Origin: Meiothermus sp. CFH 77666
Lineage (GTDB): Bacteria; Deinococcota; Deinococci; Deinococcales; Thermaceae
NCBI RefSeq assembly: GCF_017497985.1
Contig: NZ_JAGDFV010000015.1
Location: 22,004 to 86,003 of the forward strand
Length of the DNA: 64,000 nucleotides
Direction of reading: 5' to 3'
Shown: in pieces, positions 52,229 to 62,073 of the stretch
Position numbering within the stretch: position 1 is the first letter of the stretch
How the letters are laid out: each line of letters starts with the position of its first letter
Translations under genes and position numbers: made by a program
Notes under the pieces: model-generated
Told to the model about the DNA's origin: nothing
The model's database searches: none
The model's input: the letters and a program-made list of their open reading frames with translations, nothing else

Positions 52229-53227
52229 ATGAGTCGTGAACCACGTCGGGTGAGTGCCGATCATAAGAAGTCGCTGCGCTTGCTGGAAGCTCGAGACCTG
52301 CTTTCGACCAAGCCCTACACGGCCCGGGAGCTGGCCCAGGTGCTGGGGGTGGACAAGCGCACGGCCCTGCGCTTACTCGAGGACTTGCAAGCCATCGAGG
52401 TGGCCAAAGAGGGCCGTTCGCCCCAGTATCAGTTGCTGCAAAGCCAGGAGCTGAGCCCGGTGGAAGCCCTGGTCACGCACAGTGCCCTGCGGATGCTCTA
52501 CCACCACACCCCCGGCTACGAGCCCACCTACCTTTCGGCCCTCAAGAAACTGGCCCGGCGGCTGCCCTCGCCGGCCCAGGAGCTGGCCCTCAAAAGCACC
52601 GAGGATCTCGAGCACCGCACCCTCCAACACCAGGACGAGGGTTTTGCTATGGCCATGGTGGCCGAGGCCTGGTTCAAGCGCCAGCTGATCGAGTTCGACT
52701 ACCTCAAGCCCGGCGGCTCGGGCAGGCCGCGCAAGAACGTGCTGGAGGTCTACTTTCTGGAGATTGCCCGCACCAACCTGGGCATGTACGTCATCGGCTA
52801 CGAACGCAACCGCCGGGCCCTGCGCACCTACAAGCTGAGCCGGATGCGCCGCGTGCGGCTGGTAGGGGAACCAGGGGCCTATACCATCCCCAAAGATTTC
52901 GACCCCCGACACTACCTCTCCAATGCCTGGGGGGTGGTCGGGAGCAGTGGCGGAGCGCCGGTGGAAGTCCGGCTGCGCTTCCGCCCCGAGGCCGCCTACC
53001 GCATCCTGGAGGGCGGCTACCCTAACCTGCGTATTGCCTCGAGGCTCCCGGGCGGGGGCCTCGAGGTTTGTATTACCGTGGGCACCACGGGCGACAACTT
53101 CCCACTAGAGCTGCTCTCCTGGGTGCAGAGCTGGGGGCCCAGGGTCGAGGTCTTGGAGCCGGAGGGTTTGAGACAGAGGTGGCTCGAGGAGGCGCGGCAG
53201 GTGGCGGTTATGTGCGACAGAATCTGA
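52229..53227 (+). CDS. WYL-domain transcriptional regulator of the CRISPR locus
   Basis: This 332-residue protein has an N-terminal HTH (LLSTKPYTARELAQVLGVDKRTALRLLEDLQAI, 24-57), a central WYL-type beta domain (IEFDYLKPGG ... TNLGMYVIGYERNRRALRTYKLSRMRRVRL) and a C-terminal WCX-like part. Regulators of this layout (CapW/BrxR and CRISPR-linked WYL proteins) repress defence loci and sense nucleic acid ligands. It ends ten bases before cas3, so it is likely in the same transcript. The ATG at 52229 lacks an obvious Shine-Dalgarno. Confidence 0.85.
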   Translation: MSREPRRVSADHKKSLRLLEARDLLSTKPYTARELAQVLGVDKRTALRLLEDLQAIEVAKEGRSPQYQLLQSQELSPVEALVTHSALRMLYHHTPGYEPTYLSALKKLARRLPSPAQELALKSTEDLEHRTLQHQDEGFAMAMVAEAWFKRQLIEFDYLKPGGSGRPRKNVLEVYFLEIARTNLGMYVIGYERNRRALRTYKLSRMRRVRLVGEPGAYTIPKDFDPRHYLSNAWGVVGSSGGAPVEVRLRFRPEAAYRILEGGYPNLRIASRLPGGGLEVCITVGTTGDNFPLELLSWVQSWGPRVEVLEPEGLRQRWLEEARQVAVMCDRI

Positions 53228-53237
53228 CGCAGTCACG

Positions 53238-56036
53238 ATGGATACTGAGGCTATGAAGGAACTGAGCAAGGCGGCAAAAGCACTTTGGGCGAAAAGCAGC
53301 AAGGAGGATTGCAAAGGCCACCCGTTGATTGCCCACATGCTTGACGTTGCGGCTTGCGCTGAAGCAATCCTTGAACTCGAGCCCGAATCCACCCTCCAGC
53401 GCTATGCTGAAGATTTTGGTTTACTGCCTGAGCAGGCTCAGCCGCTGCTTCTGGCTTTGATTGCGCTTCACGACATCGGCAAGGCTAGCCCTGCCTTTCA
53501 ACAACTATGGGAGCCAGGCCTAAACCGCCTGGTATGTATCGAGCCCGCGTTCGATTGGCGCAAGAGCAAAAGCAAGCCTCCCACCTACCCGAAGTACGTG
53601 CCCCACGCAGTCATTAGCCAAGCGGTTCTACCGGATTTATTGCAAAAGCGCGGCTTTCCTCGATCATTAGTGAACGGGGTTGGTGGCTCGGGGGGAATTG
53701 GAGACGCATTGGGCTGCCACCACGGCTTCCGGGCTGAATCGCTGCAAAAAGCCTGCTACCCCCATGAGCAGGGGAAAAATATCTGGGAGGAAGTCCGACA
53801 GATTCTCGTCGAGGAGGTGTTCTGTACTCTGGGTGCTTCGGCTCTTCCGACTGTGCAAAGCCTCAGCCCAGCAGCCTTCATGCGACTGGCAGGGCTCACG
53901 AGCTTTGCCGACTGGATCGGTTCGAGCTTCTACCCGGATTTGAAATTTGACGGCTTTGAGGACGACCTGCCGGGATACTGGGAGGCCAGCAAAAAACTGG
54001 CGCGGAAGCGTCTACAGGACTTGGGTTGGACAAAGCGGGTTCCACTGGTCGAGGAACCCAAACCGCTTCGGGAGGTGTTCGACTACCTTAGTCGCGAATC
54101 GGGAAAGGTATTTGTGCCCCGTCCGCTTCAGCTCTGGGTCAAGCGACTGGTCAAGAACACCCAACAACCCACGCTGCTCCTCATTGAGGCGGCCATGGGC
54201 GAGGGCAAAACCGAGGCCGCGCTCTATGCCTTTCTCCGGCTGCAAGCCCAAATCGGGCACCGGGGCCTGTACGTTGCCCTGCCTACGATGGCAACAGGCA
54301 ACCAGATGTTTGAGCGGGCTTTGCGCTTTCTGAATGAACAAGGCAAAGGGCGAGAGGTAAAGCTCGACCTGCAACTGATCCACGGGGCGACCCAGCTAAA
54401 CGAGCTGTACCAGAAGTTGCAGGGCAAAATTCTGCCCAATACCGAGCGCGAAGAAGAGCTGCTCGAGAACGTCGAGGCCAGAGCCTACTTCACCCACAAG
54501 AGGCGGGCGCTGCTCTCGGAGTACGGCGTAGGTACCGTTGATCAAGCTTTACTTACCGTCCTTAACGTCAAGCACCAGTTTGTACGGCTGTGGGGGCTAG
54601 GTAACCGCGTGGTGATCATTGATGAGGTTCATGCCTACGATACCTACACCTCTGAGCTGATCCTGACCCTGGTGTGCTGGCTGCGTGCGTTGGGCTCGAG
54701 CGTGATTCTGATGAGCGCCACCCTGCCCAAAGAAAAGCGCAGGCAGATTCTCGAGGCCTATGGTGGCCAAGACCAAGACACCGACCACTACCCGCGCATC
54801 TACAAGGTCTCGGGTGGCCAGACCGAGCTCGTGCGCTTCAAGGGCGATCGGAGCCGCCAGGTCAAAGTAAAGCTTGAACCCCTCGAGAGTAGCCTCGAGG
54901 CCATCGTGAGGCTGCTCGAGGAGAAGTTGGCTGAGGGTGGTTGTGCGGTCTGCATTGTGAACACCGTAGACCGGGCGCAGGCTTTGTATCAGTTACTGAA
55001 GCAGCGTGGGTGCCTCAACCCCATGCTCTTCCACGCCCGTTTTCCTGCCGAGGATCGAGCCCGGCTCGAGGACGAGGTGCTGGCCCGCTTCGGCAAGGAC
55101 TCGACACTAGAGAACGGCCAGCGCCCCCAAAAAGCCGTGCTGGTGGCCACCCAGGTGGTCGAGCAGTCCCTCGACCTGGACTTCGACCTCATGGTGAGCG
55201 ACCTGGCCCCGGTGGATCTGCTGCTCCAGCGGGCAGGCCGCCTGTGGCGGCACAAGCGCAGTAATAGGCCCATTGCCGAGCCCATCCTGTACGTTGCCGG
55301 GCTGGTACACCAGGACGAGCTGCCCGATCTCCGTACCCACTACTGGGACAAGGTCTACGCCCCTTTCATCCTTTATAAAACCTGGGAAGGGCTCAAGGGT
55401 CGCACGCACCTCACCTTGCCCACCGACATAGATCCCCTGGTGCAGCAGGTTTACAACGGGGCAGAGCTGGCCCTGGAGCTATCGCCCGAGGCCCGCCAGA
55501 AGGTCGCGGAGCACCAGGCCGAGTTCGACCAGCAGACCCTAGTGGATCGCAAGGACAGTGAAGCAGCGGTCATCAGCCACCTGCACGAAGGGGAGCTACA
55601 ACTGCGTGAGGCCGTCCGGTCGCGGGAGGAGGACGATCCGCCCGACGGCAGGCCGGTAGCGCTTACCCGTAAGGGTGATGGCTCGGTCTTGGTAATTCCG
55701 CTGTTTGAGATCGATGGGCAATACTACCTTGACCGGGGTGCAACCCGCCCCTACGACCCCAAGCAGCCTGCCCAAACTTTCATGCGGGCGGTGCGGCTGA
55801 GCCGTATCTCAGTGGTAGGAAACAACAACCCCAAGCGCTGGGTTCCAAGCGCCCTCGAGCAGCACAACCAGGCTCAGGGTATAGATAGGTGCTTCAAGTC
55901 CTGGAAGGAGGATGCGCTGTTGCGCAACTGTGTGCCGCTGATCTTGAACCCTGAGGGCAAAGTGGTTATTGACAAAACTGAGGTGACCCTTGATGAAAAG
56001 CTGGGTGTGGTCTATCGAAAACTCGAGGCCCCATAA
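53238..56036 (+). CDS. cas3: CRISPR-associated helicase-nuclease Cas3 (type I-E)
   Basis: This 932-residue protein has the HD nuclease first (GHPLIAHMLDVAA, LIALHDIGK with His78-Asp79). A superfamily 2 helicase follows: Walker A GEGKT at 321-325, DEVH at 462-465, MSATLP, and VVEQSLDLDFD with QRAGRLWRH near 650. All catalytic motifs are present. It is recruited by Cascade to degrade target DNA. ATG 53238 or 53253 can serve as start. It is followed after 15 bases by cas8e. Confidence 0.96.
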   Translation: MDTEAMKELSKAAKALWAKSSKEDCKGHPLIAHMLDVAACAEAILELEPESTLQRYAEDFGLLPEQAQPLLLALIALHDIGKASPAFQQLWEPGLNRLVCIEPAFDWRKSKSKPPTYPKYVPHAVISQAVLPDLLQKRGFPRSLVNGVGGSGGIGDALGCHHGFRAESLQKACYPHEQGKNIWEEVRQILVEEVFCTLGASALPTVQSLSPAAFMRLAGLTSFADWIGSSFYPDLKFDGFEDDLPGYWEASKKLARKRLQDLGWTKRVPLVEEPKPLREVFDYLSRESGKVFVPRPLQLWVKRLVKNTQQPTLLLIEAAMGEGKTEAALYAFLRLQAQIGHRGLYVALPTMATGNQMFERALRFLNEQGKGREVKLDLQLIHGATQLNELYQKLQGKILPNTEREEELLENVEARAYFTHKRRALLSEYGVGTVDQALLTVLNVKHQFVRLWGLGNRVVIIDEVHAYDTYTSELILTLVCWLRALGSSVILMSATLPKEKRRQILEAYGGQDQDTDHYPRIYKVSGGQTELVRFKGDRSRQVKVKLEPLESSLEAIVRLLEEKLAEGGCAVCIVNTVDRAQALYQLLKQRGCLNPMLFHARFPAEDRARLEDEVLARFGKDSTLENGQRPQKAVLVATQVVEQSLDLDFDLMVSDLAPVDLLLQRAGRLWRHKRSNRPIAEPILYVAGLVHQDELPDLRTHYWDKVYAPFILYKTWEGLKGRTHLTLPTDIDPLVQQVYNGAELALELSPEARQKVAEHQAEFDQQTLVDRKDSEAAVISHLHEGELQLREAVRSREEDDPPDGRPVALTRKGDGSVLVIPLFEIDGQYYLDRGATRPYDPKQPAQTFMRAVRLSRISVVGNNNPKRWVPSALEQHNQAQGIDRCFKSWKEDALLRNCVPLILNPEGKVVIDKTEVTLDEKLGVVYRKLEAP

Positions 56037-56051
56037 ACCAACGGAGGTAAT

Positions 56052-57668
56052 GTGCCAATGTACTCCTTTAACCTGGTAAGTGAGCCCTGGATTCCGGTTC
56101 GGATAGGCGGGCGGCTCGAGCTGTTCTCCCTTGAGCAAACCCTGCTTTGTGCGCAGAAGATTGAGCGGCTCGAGGATGCCTCGCCGCTGGTGCTGGTGGC
56201 ACTGCACCGGCTGCTTTTGGCGGTGCTGTATAGGGCGTTACAGGGCCCCAAGACCTTGGAGGACAACCTGAAGTGGATCAAGTGCGGTCAGTTTCCACAA
56301 GATCTTATTCAGATGTACCTCAACCAGTGGAAATCACACTTTGACCTGTTTGACACTAAGAGACCGTTCTTTCAAGTTCCCGATCTAGACCGAGCCGATT
56401 TTGTCAACCACGGCAAGTCGAAGCCTATCGAACCAAAGTCCTGGATTGAGTTGTCACCAGAAATTAGGGACGGCGGCCAGGCAGCACCGATTTTCAATCA
56501 TGAGAATAAGGTGGCCGAGCCGATAGATGCTCCTACCGCCGCACGCCTGCTTCTGGCCCTACAAACATTTGCATTAGGAGGGCTTAGGGGTGGCAGAACA
56601 TTTCAATACTCTGCCAAACGAGCACCATCTCCCAACGCCATCTTCGTTATCCCTCACGGACAAAACTTACTGGAAACCTTTTGCTATTGCTTAGATCCCA
56701 ACAACTATGCACTTCTGGAGAACGATATTCCGTTCTGGGAGTCGAACCCGGCCATAAACATTGCTTACTTGAAGACCCAGGGTGACAAAGTAGTTGAGGT
56801 AATGGGCTGTGTGCAGGCCTATACCTGGATGAGTAGATCGGTAAAGCTAATCCCCGAGCTGGCGGGGGGAGAACTGCGTGTGAGCAAGATCTACTTTGCG
56901 TCGGGTCTGTCTCCTGGGATTACACCGGAAAAATATTACGACCCCATGGTAGGTACTCAGCTAATTAAGTCTGGGGAAAACAAGGATAAATACCGCTTTA
57001 CAGGTTTCGTAAAGGGGCGGCAGTTCTGGCGCGACTTTCACTCACTTTTCACCCCTGAAGATTCCAATGATCGGCGACCTCCTAGAGTAATTTCAATCTC
57101 TTCCCGACTATATAACGATGCCTCGCCGATTACTTTGGGCATTTACGGGATAGCGAACCCCACGCAAGAGGCAAAAATAGATTTTGCGCGTCAGGAGTTT
57201 TACACCTTGCCAGAAGCAATCAGCGCAGACAGAACAAGTGAGGTCTACAGCAGCCTCGAGGAGGCCCTAAAGCAAGCTGAGGATTTAGGTACAGCCCTGG
57301 ACCGGGCCATCTGGCAACTGGCACGGTTAGTCACTGTTCGGTCAGAAAGGAAATTGTCTGATGAGGACAGAGCAGCTATTAATAAAAGGGCAGAAACCTA
57401 CCCAGGCAAAATGGCCTACTGGTCAAAACTAGATAGCGTTTTCCCCAAGCTACTCCTTCGCCTCACCAAGGACTACCAATGGCAATCCGTACGAGTTTTC
57501 TGGCTGAAGCAGTTGATAGAGGCTTCAAATCACGCCTGGAATCTCACCCAGCTAGCTGTCGGTGATGATGCCTCGGCATTGAAAGCGCTATACGTCTCTG
57601 AGCAAATTCTGCGAGAGGCTCAGAACCCGATATTGCAACAACTCAAGGAGGCCAAGGAGGCTGTATGA
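56052..57668 (+). CDS. cas8e: Cascade large subunit Cas8e (Cse1/CasA)
   Basis: This 538-residue protein begins YSFNLVSEPWIPVRIGG, the Cse1 N-terminus. It also carries GGLRGGRTFQYSAKRAPSP (the L1/R-loop segment) and a C-terminal four-helix bundle. It recognises the PAM and recruits Cas3. The start is GTG 56052 (GGAGG four bases away) or ATG 56058 (ten bases). Its interior is markedly more AT-rich than the flanking cas genes (about half GC by hand count at 56341 and 57121), a sign of exchange by recombination. Confidence 0.95.
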   Translation: MPMYSFNLVSEPWIPVRIGGRLELFSLEQTLLCAQKIERLEDASPLVLVALHRLLLAVLYRALQGPKTLEDNLKWIKCGQFPQDLIQMYLNQWKSHFDLFDTKRPFFQVPDLDRADFVNHGKSKPIEPKSWIELSPEIRDGGQAAPIFNHENKVAEPIDAPTAARLLLALQTFALGGLRGGRTFQYSAKRAPSPNAIFVIPHGQNLLETFCYCLDPNNYALLENDIPFWESNPAINIAYLKTQGDKVVEVMGCVQAYTWMSRSVKLIPELAGGELRVSKIYFASGLSPGITPEKYYDPMVGTQLIKSGENKDKYRFTGFVKGRQFWRDFHSLFTPEDSNDRRPPRVISISSRLYNDASPITLGIYGIANPTQEAKIDFARQEFYTLPEAISADRTSEVYSSLEEALKQAEDLGTALDRAIWQLARLVTVRSERKLSDEDRAAINKRAETYPGKMAYWSKLDSVFPKLLLRLTKDYQWQSVRVFWLKQLIEASNHAWNLTQLAVGDDASALKALYVSEQILREAQNPILQQLKEAKEAV

Positions 57669-58225
57669 CCGAAAAAGCAGTCAACTTCATAGGGTTCCTA
57701 TGGAAACTGGATCGTAAGGCCTTCGCTCATCTGCGGCGCAGCCTGCGCGATGAGCCAGGGCATTACATTGGCGCCATCCCCTACGTGGAACCCTTCACTT
57801 TGGGCGACACCCCATCATGGGTGCGGCAGATGTACTACCTGGTGGCAGGTCTGTTCGCCTACGTTGAACGGCCACTCGAGCCCAGCGGTTCCGCACGAAA
57901 GCCCCTCGAGCAGAACCTGGGCGAGAGCATGGCCCGGCTGTACGTGCTCAAGGAGAGGAGCCCCAGCATCGAACGCCGGTTTATCCGCCTGCTCGACGCA
58001 GACCATGAACAACTGCCCAGTCGGCTGCGCCAGACCGTCACCCTGCTCAAGTCTAACGACATCCCCATCGGCTGGGAGCAACTGCTCGACGACCTAGGCT
58101 ACTGGCGTTCGGAGCAGCGGAGGGTTCAGCACCGATGGGCCAGAAGTTTTTACCAGAGAGCCGAACGGGAAACCCAACCCCAAGAATCCACACCCGAACC
58201 CCAACTCACCGGAGGTAACGAATGA
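57665..58225 (+). CDS. cse2: Cascade small subunit Cse2 (CasB)
   Basis: This 186-residue helical protein has typical Cse2 segments: [25 protein letters not shown] at the start, and [40 protein letters not shown]. Two copies stabilise the non-target strand in Cascade. It overlaps cas8e and cas7e by four bases each. Confidence 0.94.
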   Translation: MTEKAVNFIGFLWKLDRKAFAHLRRSLRDEPGHYIGAIPYVEPFTLGDTPSWVRQMYYLVAGLFAYVERPLEPSGSARKPLEQNLGESMARLYVLKERSPSIERRFIRLLDADHEQLPSRLRQTVTLLKSNDIPIGWEQLLDDLGYWRSEQRRVQHRWARSFYQRAERETQPQESTPEPQLTGGNE

Positions 58226-59418
58226 AAGCTTTACTCGAGATCCACCTTCTGCAAAACTTCGCCCCCTCGAACCTCAACCGCGACGACACCGGCAGCCCCA
58301 AGGACGCTTATTTCGGCGGGGTAAAACGGGGGCGCATCTCGAGCCAGTCGCTCAAACGGGCCATGCGGATGTACTTTCGTGAGCAGAAGCTGATCCCCGA
58401 GGAGCATCTAGCAGTGCGCACCAAGCGCCTTACCGAGAGGTTAGCAGAGCTGCTAGTGGCCAGGGGCCACCACAGGGACACCGCCGTGAAGGTTGTGAAC
58501 CTAGCCTTGGGCGGGGTGAAGCTCAAGGTGGAGGAGGCTAACAACAAGACCCAGTATTTGGTCTATCTTGGGGCGGCAGAGATTAAGAAGATTGCTGAAC
58601 TTATAAACGAGAACTGGCAGGCTCTCGAGGAAGCCATCACCGCCGAGGAGTCTGGCAAGAACGAGGAGTCTGGCAAGAAGAAAGAGAAAAAAGACAAAAA
58701 GGCTGCCAAGGAGGCCGTGCCCGAGAAGCTGGTGAAGGACCTCGAGAAGGTCATGGATGGAGGCAAGGCGGTGGACATAGCCCTCTTCGGGCGGATGCTG
58801 GCCGACCTACCCGAGAAGAACCAGTACGCCGCTTGCCAGGTAGCCCACGCCATCTCAACGCACAGGGTCGAGCACGATGAGGATTTCTACACGGCGGTAG
58901 ACGACCTCAAGCCCGACGACAACGCGGGTGCGGACATGCTGGGCACGGTGGAGTTCAACAGCGCCTGCTACTACCGCTACGCAGTGGTGGATCTCGAGAA
59001 GTTCCGCACCAACCTTCAGGGCGACAATGAGCTGATGCTCAAGGGCCTCGAGGCCTTCCTGCGCTCCTCCATCTACGCCCTGCCCTGCGGCAAGCAGAAC
59101 TCTTTCGCAGCCCATCAGCTTCCCAGCTTTATCGGCTTCACTGTACGCACCAATGCGAGCCCACGCAGCCTCGCCAATGCCTTCGAGAAGCCAGTAAAGG
59201 CTTCTCAAAACGGCTGGTTAGATGCCTCCGCCCAGGCTCTGGTCAAAGAGTGGAACGAGCTCGAGCAGATCTTCGGTCAGGGAGGCATGCACTATGTGAT
59301 CAATCGCACCGCGGCCAAGCTAGAGGGTGCCCTGGAAAACGCAGCGGTTGACAATGTGGAGACCCTGGTTAAAAACACCCTCGACCAAGTCAAAAAGGCG
59401 CTGAGCCTGGAGGCCTGA
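58222..59418 (+). CDS. cas7e: Cascade backbone subunit Cas7e (Cse4/CasC)
   Basis: This 398-residue RAMP protein begins [46 protein letters not shown], a Cas7e signature. Six copies bind the crRNA spacer. It is longer than the E. coli protein (363) owing mainly to a lysine/glutamate-rich insertion around residues 141-170 ([21 protein letters not shown]). It ends four bases before cas5e. Confidence 0.96.
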   Translation: MKALLEIHLLQNFAPSNLNRDDTGSPKDAYFGGVKRGRISSQSLKRAMRMYFREQKLIPEEHLAVRTKRLTERLAELLVARGHHRDTAVKVVNLALGGVKLKVEEANNKTQYLVYLGAAEIKKIAELINENWQALEEAITAEESGKNEESGKKKEKKDKKAAKEAVPEKLVKDLEKVMDGGKAVDIALFGRMLADLPEKNQYAACQVAHAISTHRVEHDEDFYTAVDDLKPDDNAGADMLGTVEFNSACYYRYAVVDLEKFRTNLQGDNELMLKGLEAFLRSSIYALPCGKQNSFAAHQLPSFIGFTVRTNASPRSLANAFEKPVKASQNGWLDASAQALVKEWNELEQIFGQGGMHYVINRTAAKLEGALENAAVDNVETLVKNTLDQVKKALSLEA

Positions 59419-59421
59419 GCC

Positions 59422-60066
59422 ATGAGACACACCTTGCTCATGCGCTTTGCCGCCCCCATGCAGTCGTGGGGCACTAAATCACGCTTCGACGAGCGCGATA
59501 CAGAATTGGAACCCTCCAAGAGCGGGGTGATTGGGCTGATCTGCGCCGCGTTAGGGGTGGATCGTGAGGAGGAAGAACCGGTGCTCAAGCTGGCCGCCAT
59601 GCGGATGGGGGTGCGGGTGGATCGGGAGGGCATTCTCCGGCGCGACTACCACACCATCCGGGCTCATGGCAAGGGAGTTCAGGACACCGCTGTGTCCAAT
59701 CGCTACTATCTTGCAGATGCGGTGTTTCTGGTGGGTCTGGAGAGTTCAGACCGGGCTCGACTCGAGGGCATCCAGGCCGCGCTCAAGAATCCGGTTTGGC
59801 CCCTTAGCTTTGGGCGCAAGTCTTTTGTACCCTCGCAGCCGGTGTGGCTCGAGGACGGACTGAAAGACTCAGGGCTTGAAGAGGCCCTAAGGAACTACCC
59901 ACCCCTCACTTCTACCGAGCCCACCCGAATTGTTCTCGAGGCTGATCGGGGTTCACTCCGTATGGACAACCCCATCTCGAGCTTTGCAAAGAGGCGCTTT
60001 GGCGCACGGTTCGTTGAGTCCAAGTCCTGGGAGGAGTTTCGTGTACCTGAGCCGACTCCAGCTTGA
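59422..60066 (+). CDS. cas5e: Cascade subunit Cas5e (CasD)
   Basis: This 214-residue RAMP protein has MRFAAPMQSWGTKSRFDERDTELEPSKSGVIGLI at the N-terminus and GRKSFVPSQPVWLEDG, both Cas5e hallmarks. It caps the crRNA 5' handle. Its last 26 bases overlap cas6e. Confidence 0.95.
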   Translation: MRHTLLMRFAAPMQSWGTKSRFDERDTELEPSKSGVIGLICAALGVDREEEEPVLKLAAMRMGVRVDREGILRRDYHTIRAHGKGVQDTAVSNRYYLADAVFLVGLESSDRARLEGIQAALKNPVWPLSFGRKSFVPSQPVWLEDGLKDSGLEEALRNYPPLTSTEPTRIVLEADRGSLRMDNPISSFAKRRFGARFVESKSWEEFRVPEPTPA

Positions 60067-60715
60067 CCCCCGCTCCAAACAAGCCCGCACCGACCTCGCC
60101 AACCCCTACGAACTCCACGCCACCCTGTGCCGGGCCTTTGCCGCCGAAGACCAGACCCCACCCCGCTTTCTGTGGCGGCTCGAGGAGGGTAAGAACCCGG
60201 TGGTGCTGGTGCAGAGCGCCACTGAACCCGATTGGGACAAACTTGCTCAACGCTTCCCCGGCTACTTCCAGGAGCCGCCGAAGACCGGGCAACTCCCCCT
60301 CGAGCACCTCCAGCTCGGTCAAGTCCTGCGCTTTCGCTTGAAGTGCAACCCGACCATCACCACCCAGGCAAAAGACGGCAGCTTGGACAAAAACGGCAAA
60401 CCCAAGAAGAAGCGCTATGGGCTATACAAACTCGAGGACTTGGTTGGTGAAGAAATCGAAGGCGTTTGGAAACCGGGCTGGCTCGAGCGTCAAGCCGAAA
60501 AATCAGGTTTCAAGCTTATGGACTTTATGGTTGTCCAGAACGAGAAACTCACGCTTTATAAGCATGATAGCTCGAGCAAAATCACCCTTCAGTCGGTGCT
60601 ATACGAGGGTCATCTAAAGATTACAGACCTCGAGACGTTCAAGCGCACCCTTGCTGCGGGCCTTGGTCACGCGAAGGCCCTGGGCTTTGGCCTGCTCTCC
60701 ATTGCCAAAGGGTAG
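60041..60715 (+). CDS. cas6e: crRNA endoribonuclease Cas6e (Cse3/CasE)
   Basis: This 224-residue RAMP nuclease starts at GTG (GGAGG six bases before) as VYLSRLQLDP. The catalytic His lies in NPYELHATLCRAF near residue 28, and the glycine-rich GLGHAKALGFGLL near the C-terminus completes the fold. It cuts at the base of the repeat hairpin and stays bound to the 3' handle. The long in-frame extension upstream of 60041 is a shadow of cas5e. Confidence 0.95.
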   Translation: MYLSRLQLDPRSKQARTDLANPYELHATLCRAFAAEDQTPPRFLWRLEEGKNPVVLVQSATEPDWDKLAQRFPGYFQEPPKTGQLPLEHLQLGQVLRFRLKCNPTITTQAKDGSLDKNGKPKKKRYGLYKLEDLVGEEIEGVWKPGWLERQAEKSGFKLMDFMVVQNEKLTLYKHDSSSKITLQSVLYEGHLKITDLETFKRTLAAGLGHAKALGFGLLSIAKG

Positions 60716-60718
60716 GGC

Positions 60719-61657
60719 ATGAATTACGAAACCCGCAACCTCCAGGAACTGCCCAAGTTCCGCGACGGGCTTTCGTACCTGTACCTCGAGCATGGCCGCC
60801 TCGAGCAGCAAGACCAGGCCGTAGCTTTCTACACGCAAGAGGGGGTGGTCTCCATCCCGGCCGCGGCCCTGGGGGTTCTGCTACTGGGGCCGGGCACTTC
60901 CGTTACCCATGCTGCTATCCGCCAGCTCGCCAACAACGGCTGTTCGGTGTTCTGGGTGGGCGAGGAGATGGTGCGGTTCTACGCCAGCGGCATGGGCGAA
61001 ACCCGCAGCAGCGCCCACCTGATGCGCCAGGTGCAAGCCTGGGCCGACCCGAAAGCGCATCTGGAGGTAGTTAAGCGTATGTACCGCATGCGCTTTCCCG
61101 AAGGGCTACCTGCCGACCTAACCCTGGAGCAGATTCGGGGCCGCGAAGGGGTGCGCGTGCGCGATACCTACGCCCGCTGGAGCCGAGAAACGGGCGTGCC
61201 CTGGAAGGGCCGCAACTACAACCGGGGCAACTGGGCCGATGCCGACCCCATCAACCGCGCCCTTTCTGCCGGGGCTGCTTGCCTCTACGGGCTATGCCAC
61301 GCCGCCATAGTTTCAGCAGGATACAGCCCTGCGCTGGGCTTCATCCACACTGGCAAACAGCTTTCCTTTGTGTACGACATTGCCGACCTCTACAAGGCCG
61401 AAACCCTGGTACCCACAGCTTTTACGGTGGTGGCCGAGTCGGAGCAGGCTGTAGAGCGACGTGTGCGCCATGCCCTGCGCGATCACCTCAAGCGCATCAA
61501 ACTATTGGATCGTGTAGTGGACGACCTGCACCGCCTATTCGATGCCCTCGAGCTTCCCGACCCCTACGCTGCCGATCCGGCCCTACCGGGCGAACTTTGG
61601 GATCCGGAAGGCAGCGTACCAGGGGGCACAGCTTACGGTTCAGAAGAACAAGACTGA
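60719..61657 (+). CDS. cas1: CRISPR integrase Cas1 (type I-E)
   Basis: This 312-residue protein has the Cas1e sequence ADADPINRALSAGAACLYGLCHAAIVSAGYSPALGFIHTGKQLSFVYDIADLYKAE, with the Glu/His/Asp metal site. The C-terminus (EGSVPGGTAYG) also matches Cas1e. With Cas2 it inserts new spacers at the leader end. It starts three bases after cas6e. Confidence 0.96.
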   Translation: MNYETRNLQELPKFRDGLSYLYLEHGRLEQQDQAVAFYTQEGVVSIPAAALGVLLLGPGTSVTHAAIRQLANNGCSVFWVGEEMVRFYASGMGETRSSAHLMRQVQAWADPKAHLEVVKRMYRMRFPEGLPADLTLEQIRGREGVRVRDTYARWSRETGVPWKGRNYNRGNWADADPINRALSAGAACLYGLCHAAIVSAGYSPALGFIHTGKQLSFVYDIADLYKAETLVPTAFTVVAESEQAVERRVRHALRDHLKRIKLLDRVVDDLHRLFDALELPDPYAADPALPGELWDPEGSVPGGTAYGSEEQD

Positions 61658-61660
61658 GCT

Positions 61661-62053
61661 ATGGTGGTGATTGTGCTCGAAAACGTACCCAAGCGTTTGC
61701 GTGGAGAGCTAAGCAGGTGGATGCTCGAGGTTAGCACGGGAGTTTTTGTGGGCAGTTTGTCGGCTCTGGTGCGCGACCTTCTGTGGCAAAAATGCGTAGA
61801 GAAGAAAACCGCAGGTCGGGTATGCATGATGTACCGCTACAACAACGAACAGGGTTTTGTGGTACGGACGCACGGCGACACCACCCGCAAACTGGTAGAC
61901 TTTGAGGGCCTAACACTGGTCGCAGTACAAAATGCCGAATGGCAGCGCATCCATGCCAAACGGAAAAAGTCTAAGGCGACCGAGAACCTTGAAAAAGATA
62001 ATCCCAACCTATCAGCTCGGGATTCGGACACTTCAGACGGGGTGAGTGGCTGA
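61661..62053 (+). CDS. cas2: Cas2 (type I-E)
   Basis: This 130-residue protein begins MVVIVLENVPKRLRGELSRWMLEVSTGVFVGSLSALVRDLLW, the Cas2e fold. The conserved domain ends near residue 95. The last ~35 residues are a polar, low-complexity tail (KKSKATENLEKDNPN...) coded by DNA where the CRISPR leader should lie. It ends only 20 bases before the first repeat. Confidence 0.95.
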   Translation: MVVIVLENVPKRLRGELSRWMLEVSTGVFVGSLSALVRDLLWQKCVEKKTAGRVCMMYRYNNEQGFVVRTHGDTTRKLVDFEGLTLVAVQNAEWQRIHAKRKKSKATENLEKDNPNLSARDSDTSDGVSG

Positions 62054-62073
62054 ATTTGTTGTTAGAATCAAGT
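62040..62073 (+). promoter_or_regulatory. CRISPR leader end with extended -10 promoter
   Basis: TGTTAGAAT (62060-62068) is an extended -10 whose start site would fall at the first base of the first repeat. Only 20 bases separate cas2 from the array, so the functional leader must reach back into the 3' end of cas2. Confidence 0.5.
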
